This document shows positions 33,003 through 45,530 of a DNA stretch of 64,000 bases, in pieces (positions within the stretch are counted from its first letter, which is position 1; each line of letters starts with the position of its first letter). The stretch lies in contig JAFMOC010000265.1 in the NCBI GenBank assembly GCA_019802505.1, positions 476,001 through 540,000 of the forward strand. Reading direction: 5' to 3'. The translations under genes and the position numbers were made by a program. The stretch comes from Corydoras sp. C115. Its lineage: Eukaryota > Chordata > Actinopteri > Siluriformes > Callichthyidae. The notes beneath the pieces are model-generated. The model saw only the letters and a program-made list of their open reading frames with translations. It was not told where the DNA came from and made no database searches.

Positions 33003-33103
33003 CGAGTGTGTCCAGTGATAGATTGGCGCTTTGTCCTGGGTATGCCCAGCTCCAAAAATGTTCTTCCCTGGATGGATTAAGTGGAAGATAATGAATGAAT
33101 AAC
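32862..33103 (+). mobile_element. 5-prime-truncated SINE with long (TG)n
   Basis: Starts at CTCCCATAATCCAAAAACAT, and the tRNA-like head is absent. It has a (TG)n run at 32925-32999 and ends GGAAGATAATGAATGAAT. Confidence 0.85.
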
Positions 33104-35235
33104 ATCCACTCTCACAATATTTTGTACTTCGATCTGCTTCTTTAAGATCGTTGGACTGCATTGCTTGAAAAAAAAGTTCAATACAGTAAAACAGTTAATG
33201 ATAATGATAACAAATATTTTGTATGAGCGAGCAGGAGCAAAAAAGCAGCTGAGGCTTTATTTCATTTTCACTCTTTTAAGCATTCCCTTTTTTATCTTTT
33301 TACACAGAAATACATGGATGTAAGTGGTTCTAAATGATTTGAAGAAACTAAAATGGTCTAGAGAGGTTATGGAGGATGTGGAAAGTTAATAGGTTCGGTG
33401 AAGAAACCAGTAGATTTGTGAGTTCCTAAGAATCTGAAATTAAACCTGGTAGATCTTAAGAGATTTTGGAGGATCTGAAGGGGATAATAGAAAATTATGA
33501 AATGAACTATATAAAAGAGCAAGTAAGATCTAAAGAGAAACTTTAACAATCCTTTAAATGATATTTGGATTTGAAACTTAAGGATCTAAAGATGAACCAA
33601 AAAGATGTGAAGAGGTGCTGGAGAATTTGAAAAAAATTCTCGAGGGAAAAAACCTTAAGACCAGAAAGAATGGAAATCTGGACAGTGACCACAGGGGTTA
33701 TAAAAAAACAATAATTAAGAATAATGGAAATTAGGTATTACAAGCATCTGTAGAAGGACCTATCAGGACCTTATCTGGGTGGTAAAATAACATTTTTGGG
33801 GATAATTACCTCACAGCTACTAAATATAATCACCTGGAAACCCCCTCTGGTATATCCATTGATATAAGTCAGTTGTATGTTGCAAAATTGAGTGGGTCCT
33901 TTCACAGGGCACTTCTCTTTGTCATGTTCTGTGGCTCTATTAGACATTGTGATGAAGTACTGCTTTGTCTAAGCAAGGCATGTCTGGAGCTAGCAGTATG
34001 TTTACAAATATCACACACTACTCACTAATAAAATATTCCTTATCCACTTAGAACAGCTTAGATATGCAGCACAATCAATTTTGTTCAAGTTTGTACCAGT
34101 ACAATATTATCTTTATACATCAGTGATGCCAGCATGGTGTTGGTCAGAGCAGGTAGATGTGAGGTAAATGTAGGCCAATTCTGGGGTAAATGTGGTGTAC
34201 AATATAAATAACAGTGACCCGATACATAATTTATTGTTCTATGGCTCCCATACAAAGCATGGCTTAAAAGCTAAGCAACAATTCAGTTTATGAATTATTT
34301 ATTTGCATTTTAAAAGCTACCATGTATCGAACCAATGACCACTAAAATGTAAGACTCGTGGTCTTGAAACAGTTATATACCAGACTTCCTTTTCACACTG
34401 CCTCATATCTGTAAACGTCACCTGAAAAATGTGCTCCCATCAGCAGAGCAAGGTTTTCTCAACAATACAGGAAAAAACGTTAAATCTCAATCTGAATCCT
34501 TTTAAATTTAATATTAAGTTTATTAAAGTATCTACATCTATAATTGGTCTGCTTAAAAGCACCTGGATAAACATGGTATCTTTAATTTGCATAGTAAATA
34601 GTGGCCGAATTTTACATGGGGGGCATTATGTCCGCCTCTGGGGATCCCGTTTAAATCCTGATTGCGCACATATAGTGCATGAGTAGGTGCCCAGGTACTT
34701 TTTTCCTATTGAGCATGCTCACGTCTCCTTAATGAAATATTCTTTCCCATAAGTTTACATTTTGGCCAAAGCATTTTTTTAAAATAAATTGTTGGAAAAA
34801 CAAAACTCATGTTTATTCATCCAGCCTTATGCCATTTAGTCATTAATTAGAAATCAGGCACACTAATTTCTCATTATTAAATAATATAATTTAAAGATTT
34901 AACAATCTGAATCTGTTTGTGAACAGACAACATTCTGCCTTAATGCAGATATCAAAGAGCAGCTTTTTATGCATTTCTTAAGCGATAACTAACAAGTAAA
35001 GAGTAAAAAGACAGTAAAGCTGACAAAATTATTTTAATCTGCATCGGATGCTTCGTTTTCTGACTTACTACAAATAACCTCAAAGTAAGGATTGAGGGTT
35101 GGAGTACTCATGTTCAAGAAGACTCACACTTTGAATGAAGAAACCTGGTAAATGACTGCTTTTCTAGAAACTGCTTTTCTAGAAAAAAAACAATTAAATT
35201 GTAAAACACATTTTAAAGCTAACCAAAAGTGCTGT
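33104..35235. other. Unassigned interval with degenerate internal repeats
   Basis: 33320-33650 repeats words like AGATCTGAAGA and GAGGATGTG at irregular spacing, an old decayed tandem array. 34600-34690 has a faint resemblance to a SINE head. No gene is supported. Confidence 0.4.
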
Positions 35236-35246
35236 AACAGGTTAAT

Positions 35247-35565
35247 TCATTCATTATCTCCCGCTTTATCCTCTATTAGGGTCACGGTGGGGTTCCCCAT
35301 GCCCATCCAGGGGAGACCCAGGACAGGACAATCCATCGCTGGGCACACACTCACTAACACAAACACACTATATATGGGGCAATTTTGAGAATTCATTTGA
35401 CTTGATCCATGTTTTTGGACTGTGGGAGGAAACCGGAGAACCCAGAGGAAACCCACGCAGACATGGGGAGAACATGGAAACTCCACCCAGATGGGGATCC
35501 GAACCGGGAATCCCTAGCGATGAGAGGCGAACGTGCTAACCACAAAGCCACTGTGCCGCCTGTAC
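35247..35565 (-). mobile_element. SINE with target duplication
   Basis: Direct repeat AACAGGTTAAT at 35236-35246 and 35566-35576. There is a small deletion in the tail side, where CAGGGGAGA joins CCCAGGACAG. Confidence 0.9.
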
Positions 35566-35796
35566 AACAGGTTAATATGATAATAAACGGATTAATAGAT
35601 TTCAGAAGGTTAAAATAAGTTACGCCAAATAAGTTATAAAAAGTTATGCCAAAAGTTTATTAAGTCCTTCTTTTATTAAAGCTTATATTTAAAACTTAGT
35701 TTTATTTTTATTTCATTTTGCAACAAGTTTAAAATGCAAATATATATATATATTTTTTTACATTTCATTATATTTAAATCTTGGAACCAATATTAG

Positions 35797-36145
35797 TGTC
35801 AGACTCGCCTACCCCGGATTAAATCGGCTGCGCATATGAAGCGCAGAGCCGCCGCGCTTTAATGCGCTGAAGGGAGCCAGGCACACAGGTAGCAGAATAT
35901 CAGGGTTTATTAAAGGCGTAGAAACACCAAACAGCAAAGGGGTACAAAGCAACGAGTGACATAAAATAAACGACGTGCACCGAGGACGAGGAACCCAAGA
36001 AATAAATACAAAAAGACACCCGACCACGTGCACAAAACAAACCAATGACAAGAACAAGTTAATTAACTAAACTAATGACCAATAAACGTTAATTAACTCA
36101 AAAGAACCGCAAAACAGGTGACAGGTGCCCTAGGCACCTGTTACA
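35797..36145 (-). mobile_element. Solo LTR of the 44998-47611 family
   Basis: On the plus strand it runs TGTCAGACTCGCC to CACCTGTTACA. The perfect 5-bp duplication ATTAG flanks it (35792-35796, 36146-36150). It aligns end to end with the LTRs at 44998-45353 and 47256-47611, including the GTTAATTAACTC and AGGTGCCCTAGGCACCTG blocks. A single LTR with its duplication indicates LTR-LTR recombination that removed the interior. Orientation is taken from AATAAACC in the minus strand of the family. Confidence 0.93.
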
Positions 36146-36193
36146 ATTAGCTGATAATGCACAAATATTTAAATAATATATAAAGGCATTTTG

Positions 36194-36544
36194 GGTGGCA
36201 CAGTGGCTTAGTGGTTAGCACGTTCGCCTCTCAGAGCTAGGGATTCCCGGGTCGAATCCCCATCTGGGTAGAGTTTCCATGTTCTCCCCGTGTCTGCGTG
36301 GGTTTCCTCCGGGTTCTCCGGTTTCCTCCCACAATCCAAAAACATGGATCAAGTCAATTGAATTCTCAAAATTGCCCCATATAGAGTGTGTCTGTGGGAG
36401 TGAGTGTGTGCCCAGTGATAGATTGGCGCCCGATCTTCGGGCGATCTTCCCAGCGCCCGAGACGTTCTCCCCTGGATGGGCATGGGGAACCCCACCGCGA
36501 CCCTAATAGAGGATAAAGCGGGAGATAATGAATGAATGAATGAA
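36194..36544 (+). mobile_element. Reference copy of the dominant SINE family (DANA/Mermaid-like)
   Basis: A complete 351-bp copy with a perfect 13-bp duplication TAAAGGCATTTTG (36181-36193, 36545-36557). The head has a box A, TGGCTTAGTGG (36204-36214), and a box-B-like GGGTCGAATCCC (36250s), derived from a tRNA. The body includes GAGTTTCCATGTTCTCCCCG, GGGTTTCCTCCGGGTTCTCC and CACAATCCAAAAACATGG, blocks that resemble the zebrafish DANA/Mermaid SINEs. A GTGTGTCTG stretch (often grown to a microsatellite), the CCCAGCGCCCGAGACGTTCT block and an AT-rich tail ending (GAAT)n follow. Pol III transcription and LINE-driven insertion are inferred from family knowledge. Confidence 0.93.
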
Positions 36545-36557
36545 TAAAGGCATTTTG

Positions 36558-36937
36558 CACATCTTTGGTTTGTGTTTGGGTCTGAGAGCTTCACAACACT
36601 GCCAACACTATCAAAATGGCTCAAATTGCCAAGGTCTCTTGAACTTGAACTCGAATGTGAGAAGTTTTTTCTTCACATTTCCTGTCTTCTTTCAATACTT
36701 TTCTTACTTTTTCCTCATACCATGGGTGGAATTCCTGCCCTGTTTCCTGATGTTTGGTCCAGTCACTGGGTTACAGTGGCACTGAGCCAGATCTGGATGT
36801 TTACTGAACTGAAAATGAAATATTAGCTGTTTATTATAACTCAGTTAACTTCTGACTTTACAGCTGGTCAGTGCACAGCCAGCAATGAGTTTGTACAACT
36901 CTGTGTCCATATGTGGCTTGTGATAAATGTGTTCTTG

Positions 36938-36978
<41 letters not shown>

Positions 36979-37552
36979 ACTAACACCTATACTTGAATAC
37001 TTGAATAAGTAACACATGTATATAACTGGCTTTAACGTGTGATTCACACCATAATAACAGCCACTGCTCTGAGTCACTAGAGTCAATTTTATTAAAACAA
37101 GAGGAAGTGTTACATGAGGAAGATACTACAGCATGACCGCAACGCTAAATTTTTCAATTTAGCACAAACACTAACTTAATTTAAGTAACTTATTTAGCAC
37201 TGCATTTTAATAACCAGGAAAGCAATAAAGTATTGTTAATTAAACAATTAAAAACACATTGTTTAGAGTATTTAGGTTTTTCTAAAATGTTTTATGAGTT
37301 TTCTTTAAAATGGGGGTTCAAGTTCTGGCACCACTTTAGAATATTTATCACTCATATATCACTGGTTTATATCCAGATCGTGCTACATTTATCCTGTAAT
37401 GGAGTTGCGAAAAGGAAAGTGGCTATGGCATGGTTTAAAATGTATCTTTCTATCAATCACACTGGTGCTAACCTATTAGTAACTCTAAAAAAGCAGTCAA
37501 GCTCACTTTGAGTGCCTGAGCAAATGAGAGCAGTACTAAAGGACAAAAATTC
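36558..37552. other. Unassigned interval with poly-A run
   Basis: A 33-bp poly-A run lies at 36941-36973. The rest is AT-rich single-copy-looking sequence with no supported gene. Confidence 0.5.
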
Positions 37553-38200
37553 AATCATTCATTATCTTCCGTTGAATTCTCTACTAGGGTCATTGGGGGG
37601 GGGGGGGGGTTTCCCCAGGTTCCCCATGCCTATCCAGGGCATGCATTTCAGGTGCTGGGCAGATACACATAGGACAGGGTACCAATCTATCGCTGGGCAC
37701 ATTTACTCAAACAGGGACACACACTCTATGTCACACTCGTCTACCTCGGGATAAAGCGGCTGTGCATAGGAAGCGCAGAGCCGCAGCGCTCTAACGCGCA
37801 GAAGGGAGCCAGGCACGCAGGTAGCAAGAACACAAATTTATTATGGTGTAGTGACACCGAACACAAAGGTACATCAAACGAGTGCAACATGAAATTAAAG
37901 ACGCGCAACGAGGATGGGAAAACACAGGAAATAAATACACAAACACATCCGACCACATGCACCAAAACAACCAATAACAAGAAAGATTTAATTAACTAAA
38001 CTAATGATAAATGAACGTTAATTAACTCAAAAGAACGAAGGGAAACACAAAACATGTTACACTCTACATTGAATTCATGTTTTTGGACTGTGGAAGGAAA
38101 CCGGTGAACCCGACAGAAACCCTTGTCTACACAGAGAACATGGAAACTCCACCCACACTGAGAGGTAAACGTGCTACAGAAAGCCACCATGCCATCCAGG
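37553..38200 (-). mobile_element. SINE interrupted by a solo LTR
   Basis: SINE parts at 37553-37728 (tail and body, with a run of 14 G at 37596-37609) and 38062-38200 (GAATTCATGTTTTTGGACTG to AAGCCACCATGCC) are continuous once the LTR at 37729-38061 is removed. Confidence 0.88.
37729..38061 (-). mobile_element. Solo LTR of the 44998-47611 family, inside a SINE
   Basis: TGTCACACTCGTC to ACATGTTACA on the plus strand. The perfect duplication CTCTA flanks it (37724-37728, 38062-38066). It lacks the AGGTGCCCTAGGCACC block near its right end, so it is a shorter variant. Confidence 0.93.
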
Positions 38201-38916
38201 ACAATAATTAATAAAAATGTATTAAAAAATTGTGCATTATTTATTTTACAACATAAGCAATAAAGGATAATCAATTTCACTCAATGAGACAACACTGACT
38301 AATTGGCAGTACTGGCATTGAATCACTAACCTTTCGGCCCATAGAATAGGACCTTATTCAATAAAGATCACAGCAATTTATAAATGAGACTTGCTAAAGA
38401 GAAATAAAAGATGCATACAATATGTGAGCATTTATTTCTGCATGAAATCATGCTTTGTTCCATTCCCAAATATAGGGATGGCATTCACACTGTAGTGAGA
38501 TGACTGAAACTGTGAGTCCTACACACTTCTCTGATAGTTTCCTAAATGATTTAAAAAATCTTTGCAGTTACTCATATAAATGACTGCATTGCTGCCGTAT
38601 TTAAACACATGAATTTCCATACCTTAGTAGAGCAATTTTTCATTTATTTTTTTCGGATTGAGCACCTTGTAATATCATGTGAATATTACGCGTTTGAGGC
38701 ACTAGTAGGTTACAAGTGTAGAGTATAAAGAACATGGCAGTGTTGTGCACTTAAGTGGCACAGATGTGCTAGCACAGTCCTGATGTAGTCCTGATTCACA
38801 TTCATATATCATATTTAGCCAGCAGTGTATGAACATATACATTTTTCTCATAAACCTGTCTATATTCAAATGATCTTTACAAAAGAGTTTAAGTCAGGAT
38901 TTAAATAAAATATCTT
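38201..38916. other. Unassigned interval
   Basis: No gene or repeat recognised. Confidence 0.5.
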
Positions 38917-39210
38917 TTCCCCATCTGGGTGGAGTTTCTATGTTTTCCCTGTGTTCGCGGGGTTTCCTCCAGGTTATCGAATTTCCTCCCACTGTCCAAA
39001 AAACATGGATTCAAGGTAAATTAAATGCTGTAAATTCAGCAATATAGTGCGGGTTTGTGTGTGTGAGTGTGCCCAGCAATACATTTGCACCATGTCCTGG
39101 GTGCATCTGCCTAGTGCCCAAAATATTCTCCCCTGGATGGGCATAGGGAACACCCCCCTCACGATCCTAGTAGAGGATTAAGTGGAAGATAATGAATGAA
39201 TGAATTAATG
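38917..39210 (+). mobile_element. 5-prime-truncated SINE
   Basis: Begins at CCCCATCTGGGTGGAGTTTC, just after box B, and ends GGAAGATAATGAATGAATG. Confidence 0.85.
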
Positions 39211-40852
39211 GTTTCCCCCATTTTAATAATTCCATTTAATTTATTTATTAAAATAACAAGGACAATTACACATTAATCAACATCATTTGTTAATAATGTA
39301 AATGTGCCAGATTTATTCAAATGACTAATTTTCATTTGCAGTCCCTGGGCAGGTTTATGTCATAAGAAATGGGAAAAAAAAAAGCAAGCAATTTATTATT
39401 TATTATTTTTATTTCATAATTTATGTCTGATAAATATCAAGTGCACATCCTATCATTGTAAAATAAACATTAAAAGAATAAGACATTTTTTACTGAAAAT
39501 TACATAATGTTTCTATGCAAACTTAGTGGCCACTCTATACTTCACACCCAACATCTATCTGAGTAAAACAGAAAAATGGAATATTAAATTTATAATAATG
39601 TGATTTATGGTTTATTTAGCTTGCTCCTACACCTGTAGTGTTCTACTACGAGCAAAGTTACCTTGCAATGGTTAAAAAAAATAAAAAAATAAATAAAAAG
39701 TAAAAAATCACCACAAAAAAAATGGAATCTGGAAAGATAACAACCTATTAAAGGATTTCTCACTATGATCACCACTGGCAGTTCAGTACATCAGCAGTGA
39801 GACTGGCCCAGAAGCTGGAATGCTTCACCTCACAGCATGACTCTTGTTAACACTGCTAATTGCTTGAAAAAAGAAATAGACAGTGTTGTGCCACACTGAT
39901 CTTCTTTTATCACTCTATGGAAAAGACATGTTCTAAATGTCAAAAGAAATCTATGGTGAAAATAAGTATAAAAGTAAATAAAATTATATTGAAATTTAAC
40001 TCTTTAGACTTCATACTTTAGACTAATTTCAGTTGTTCCCCTTGTGTAGTATCATATTGGAAAGATTGACATATTTGATTTGGTATATGTTTACACTGGA
40101 AGTATAGTTATCTCAGCTTAGGACCAGTACGACACTTAAAATGGGTAGAGCAATTTTATATTTCCAGTATTGGCATGTGAAGTGGAGTGAAAGTAAATGT
40201 AGAGTGTGTAGGTTGAGGTTTGATAACATGAGCTAGAAGTACTGTTAAAAGCTGACAAGGCATTTATACAGTTAAAGCATCCTAGAACATTAAGCTAAAT
40301 AAATTAAAATCCTCTTCTGCTTTTGGCTATTACTAAGGCAGATCATTATACTCCATCTAGCCTTATCCTATGTATCTTCTTCCATCACCCTAACTTCATG
40401 CATGTTCTGCACTAAATTCATAAACCTCCTCTTTGGCCTTCTTTTTCTCCTCCTGCCTGCTGGTGCTATCCTCAGCACTCTTATGCCAATTTAAACCTAA
40501 TCCCCTGATATAAAAAAAAATAATAATAATAATTTAAAAAAATGCATACTATCCAACACTGGTTACAAACCCTGAAGATATTTAATTATGGACCCAAAAG
40601 CACATTTTGTGAAAAAGCTCTGGTAACATGGCTAGAGGCTTTTGGCCTTTAGCCACACAGTTCTCGCCTGCTGCGGTGATGGAGTTCAAGTGTACCTGTG
40701 ATTTGCTCTACCTGAAGATGCACCAGAAGCTAATAATCAGTATCATACAATGCATTTAGAGGATGTTTCCATCTTTACATGGTGTATTTGCTGTGCACTG
40801 TATCCAGTTCCTTAGCTGGGGCCACCCTATTTTTTGCTCTTTGCTTTATACT
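39211..40852. other. Unassigned interval
   Basis: AT-rich single-copy-looking DNA. No coding frame with family resemblance. Confidence 0.5.
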
Positions 40853-41563
40853 CTCGGTTCTCAAACTGTTGTATACGTACCACTTGTGGTACACAAAGTA
40901 GCATGGGGTGGGACACCAGATAATGGTATGAATATACAATACAATATTTTCCCGATGTATTTTAGAAACTGGGTTCTTTAACTGGGTTTTTTTTTTTTTT
41001 TTTTGGATCTTTGGTAAATATTTGTTACTGGAAACATGTTAGTAGAGGATCAGTGTTCATTTTAAAAAAACGGAAATCCAATTTATTAGCGAATCTGCTT
41101 TCAATAAATGCATTTATGAATTCAAAATTGTTTTTTTATTATAGTATTTTTGTAACCATTTTATAAAAGCAATAATGCACTCGAGGTTGTATATTCTTGT
41201 GAATAAATCACTCCACTTTGTGCTTAACACCTCTTTCCCGTGATTTATTTACAATAATGTACACCCTCTTGAACCTTATTGCTTTAATATACATTCATTC
41301 ACACATTCATTATCTCCCGCTTTATCCTCTATTAGGGTCGCGGTGGGGTTCCCCATGCCCATCCAGGGGAGAACGTCTAGGGCGCTGGGCAGATCCCTAG
41401 CGCTGAGCCACCGTGCCGCCTGCTTTAATATACACTCACACCTAATTGATATTTGTGATATGTTGTTCCGTGACCAAAAGCATAGGTGGTACTTGGACGT
41501 TTTGGTTTGATAATGGGTAGTACTTGGTCTGAAAAGTTTGAGAACTACTGCTCTAAAGAGAAG
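40853..41563 (+). mobile_element. Possible hAT-like non-autonomous element
   Basis: The left end CGGTTCTCAAACT (40855) is matched by the right end AGTTTGAGAACTACTG (41540-41555) as an inverted repeat, and ACCACTTGTGG and GTAGTACTTGG lie just inside. Such ends recall hAT-type MITEs. No clear 8-bp duplication was found. An internally deleted SINE lies inside (41294-41420). Confidence 0.5.
41294..41420 (-). mobile_element. Short SINE derivative with intact target duplication
   Basis: Direct repeat TGCTTTAATATACA (41280-41293, 41421-41434). The copy is only about 127 bp: the tail and GAGAACGTCTAGGGCGCTGG block join at GGGCAGATCC to CTAGCGCTGAGCCACC, losing roughly 220 bp of body. Confidence 0.9.
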
Positions 41564-42811
41564 GTTTAAGAATGTGGTGTGGAAGAGGGAAAAATTAAAA
41601 AAAGAAGCTACTGTAAATTTAACTATATGGCTGCAAATATTAATACATGAATGTATTTTATTATGCATGAAATACATTTACAAATATAAATACATTTGTT
41701 GGATATTCATCTTTAAACAAGATATGTCTTTATTTATAACTGTATTTCTCATTCAAGCCAATTCCCAAAAAAAGGTTTTTTAGTCATTAGACATCAGCTC
41801 AGCTCACTGCCACTGACTCACCATGAGCCTGGATTTAATCACAATGCTCTATACCCAAATATGATCTACTAACATATGAGTTCATAAAGATGCAATAAAG
41901 CCAATTAAAACTAAACCACTTAGTGTGCATTTTTACAGATCTGGTTTTCTAAGCTTTGCTGCTATGCAGGAGTTCAAGTGTCTTGACTGGACTTTGGCTC
42001 TCTGAATGATTTTGGGCTCAGAGCACTTGTTGTGTTAGTAGGGGATATACCGTCCATTGAGTCAAGTTGAATTTGAAATAAAATGTATTTCTTGTATTTA
42101 TTAATTATCTTTCATTTTATGGCTAAATTGCAACAATCTAAATAAAAAAATGTATACCATGATGAAGTTGCTGTCCATTATGGACTACTATAAAAATAAG
42201 ATAAAAATCAAAATTAAAAATAAAATAGTTCAGAAGTGCTTTGTATCTAAAATTCAACTGTCAGTGAGTAATACCATAAAAACAAAGTGCTTGCTTGTGT
42301 TAACATATAATAGACTCAAATTCTGTGGTCAAATTTAAGTTAATACTCCTAATGATGTAATACTATTTATCTGATAATAAAACCTAATTACTTGTTGATG
42401 TCATGTATTGTATTTCTCCAATATATATTTAATCCTGATATAGAATATGGACTGATGACATGCCTGATATTAAAATAACTTTATTTTAACTTTATTTCAG
42501 TACTTTATACTTAATTACCACTTACATTATTTGATGTCTTATTTTAAATATGTTAAAAATCCAATGTCCATTAGTTGTTAGTCAGTTCATAAATCATTGA
42601 ATCATCAAAAATATAATAAATAAACCTTTTAAATATATCAGTCTGTATGTCATGAATGAATATAATGTGCAAGTTTCATTTTTTTAATTATTTTTTTCAT
42701 GATATTTAAATTTTATGACCAGATCCTGTATTTAACAAAAAAATAAATGAATAAAAATTACATTACTTTCAGTATATATTTCTACAGTGTTCTTTTCTTT
42801 CAGAATATTAT
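41564..42811. other. Unassigned interval
   Basis: Very AT-rich. No gene or repeat recognised. Confidence 0.5.
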
Positions 42812-42930
42812 TCATTAATTCATTTATTCATCATACTACTAGGGTCACAGGGAGGTTCCCCATGCCCATCCAGGGCAGATTCACCCTGGAAAAGGCACCA
42901 ATTTATCGCTCACTCAGACACACACACACA

Positions 42931-42976
<46 letters not shown>

Positions 42977-43143
42977 ATATGGATCAATGTAATTTACCTT
43001 GAATCTATGTTTTTGGACTGTGTGAGGAGACCAGAGAACGCAGACACATGAAGTACATGGAAACTCCACCCAGATTGGGATTTGAACCTGGAATCCCCAG
43101 GACTGTGAGGCGAACATACTAACCACTAAGCTACCATGCCGTC
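42812..43143 (-). mobile_element. SINE with (AC)n
   Basis: Diverged copy with an AC run at 42918-42974. The head ends AACCACTAAGCTACCATGCC. Confidence 0.85.
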
Positions 43144-43335
43144 TTTTAAAAACATTATAAAATTATTTAAATAAAAGCATAAAAAGATTGTGATGTAATG
43201 AAACTGAACCCAATTTTGGTAAACAACAGAGTGTAAAAATTGTATTTAACATTCTTGTGAATGCATCTGTAGGAGGATCTTTATACATTTGTGACTAGTT
43301 TTGTGGAGGTCATTTGCACACTTTGGAAAGAACTA

Positions 43336-43386
43336 TAAATAAGTAGATACACTAAAGAGCTTCACAAAATGGCAAAATGTATTCAT

Positions 43387-43458
<72 letters not shown>

Positions 43459-43500
43459 GTAGATACACTAAAGAGCTTCACAAAATGGCAAAATGTATTC

Positions 43501-43582
<82 letters not shown>
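43336..43582. repeat. Duplicated unit with (AT)n arrays
   Basis: AAATAAGTAGATACACTA through GTATTCATTATT occurs at 43336-43389 and again at 43453-43506, each followed by a long AT run (to 43451 and to 43582). Confidence 0.95.
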
Positions 43583-43589
<7 letters not shown>

Positions 43590-43948
43590 TTAGGATTCTT
43601 CTGATTATGATAATGGGTTTTGGGGACACTGCAGCAAAATGCAACAATTGAGGTAGAAAAGTCAGGGAAACACCCAGGAACGTTCCCAGGTCTGTGCTGC
43701 CACACCTTGGGCAAGTTGGTGTTACCTACAAGGATTATAATTATATTTGGATTATAAAAAGACACACAGACACTGCTGCTTTGTCCAGGCATTAAACTTA
43801 CTCTATCTCTATGCTATCCAAAATTGCAACAATACCATTTTAATGATCTGAAAAATAAAAAAAAATTAAGCAGATCCTCAGCTTCTGTTTGTGACTTGTT
43901 ATTAACTTGTTTGAGAAGTTATTTGCCTACAAAAAAAACAAAGATCAT

Positions 43949-44294
43949 TAATTTATTCATTATCTTCTATTTAATCCTTTACAGGGGATTCCCCATGCCC
44001 ATCCAGGGGACAACGTTTCGGGTGCTGGACAAATACACCCAGGACAGGGCACCAATCTATTTCTGGGCACACTCACTCACACAGACACAAACACACACTA
44101 TTTGGGGCAATTCAGAGCATTCAATTTACTTTGAATCCATGTTTTTGGACTGTGAGAGGTAACCAGAGGACCTGGAGGAAACCCACACGGACATAGGGAG
44201 AACATGTAAACTCCATCCAGATTGGGATTTGAACCTGGAATATTCAGTACTGAGAGATGAACCTGCTAACCACTAAGCCACCGTTACTTCCACC
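43949..44294 (-). mobile_element. SINE with target duplication
   Basis: Direct repeat AAGATCAT at 43941-43948 and 44295-44302. It is complete apart from a short loss near the tail. Confidence 0.85.
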
Positions 44295-44302
44295 AAGATC
44301 AT

Positions 44303-44992
44303 ATATCTTTAAAATATTCTCCCTCCTAGGTGGTGAGTTATTTCAATAATCAACAATGAAGTACCAATGCAATGGTGGACAAGGTCATTTCTGTGTGGTG
44401 TCTGCATCTTCTATTTATTTCAGCATTTGTCTATTCTAGGATATTCCCCCACATAAAACAAATGATTTAACAATGTTAAATTGCCCCCCCCCCAAATAAA
44501 TAAATAAATAACTGATATCTGGGAGATGAAGTGAATAGACATATACCACTATACCGAGCTGGCTCTTTGGGCAGTTGGAAAATAAAGACAAAAGGCACAA
44601 ATTAGGTCAAACTGCCAATCAATTAAGCCTCCAGTGGGTTTGCAGAGCTAAGCAAAGTTATCACTATATCCCTAAACACTAATATCCCTAAACCTACAAG
44701 AAAGGGGAGCTTATTGTCAGATTTGCGTGATTATGTGTAACACTTATAGATTAAGCCCGACCAGCCTGTGTCTCTCTTCTTACATTGCTTATGTAGGTAA
44801 TCAAGGGCTTATTTTTCCACCAAAGACATGTAGCATGCTTGAGTCTCTTATTCATAAAGTGCTGTGCACATAATTCTCTGTGCACTCTGCTTTGCTTATG
44901 TAGCTGCTATCATTCTTTAAGAGTCAAAGCATAATTGCTGTCTTAGTTCTAGTGTTATGGAGTTAATGAAATTTTCTATGGGTTAGAATGAA
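44303..44992. other. Unassigned interval
   Basis: 44460-44510 has a C run and (AAAT)n. The part 44700-44990 is more complex but has no gene or repeat that I recognise. Confidence 0.45.
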
Positions 44993-44997
44993 CTGTG

Positions 44998-45353
44998 TGT
45001 CACGGTAGTCTACCTCGGAATAAAGCGGTTGCGCATAGGAAGCGCAGAGCCGCCGCGTTTACACGCGCTGAAGGGAGCCAGGCACGCAGTTAGCAGAGAA
45101 CGGGTTTATTTAAAGGTGCAGTGCACCACAAAACATGAGATACAAAGAGACTAGTGACATCAAACACAACGACCAGCCCCGAGGACGAGAAACAATGGAA
45201 ATAAATACAAAAAGACACCCGACCACGTGCACAAAACAAACCAATGACAATAAGGAATTAATTAACAAAACTAATGACCAATGAATGTTAATTAACTCAA
45301 ACGAACGGAACGAGACAGAGAACAGATGACAGGTGCCCTAGGCACCTGTTACA
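44998..45353 (-). repeat. 3-prime LTR of the non-autonomous element
   Basis: In minus sense AATAAACCCG (poly-A signal) lies about two thirds along. AGGTGCCTAGGGCACCTG near the LTR start is a near-perfect palindrome. Confidence 0.9.
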
Positions 45354-45530
45354 TTACCCCCGCCCCTGCGGTCGCGCAACGGGGGGACGCGACCAAGAAA
45401 AAAAAAAATAACAGTCCCGGGGGGGGGGGGGGGGATCCTCCTCCCTCCTTGAGCCGGGCTTGGAAGGCGCCCTCAGGTGGACGCCCTCTGCGGGGGAGGC
45501 GTGCTGAACGCCCTCTGGCTGCAAAGTCAG

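Noticed and set aside
36349..36624. Frames containing FPPTVQKHGSS or HPSIHYLPLYP-type peptides, seen dozens of times
   Set aside because: Translations of the SINE body and tail. They recur with every copy and have no coding signature.
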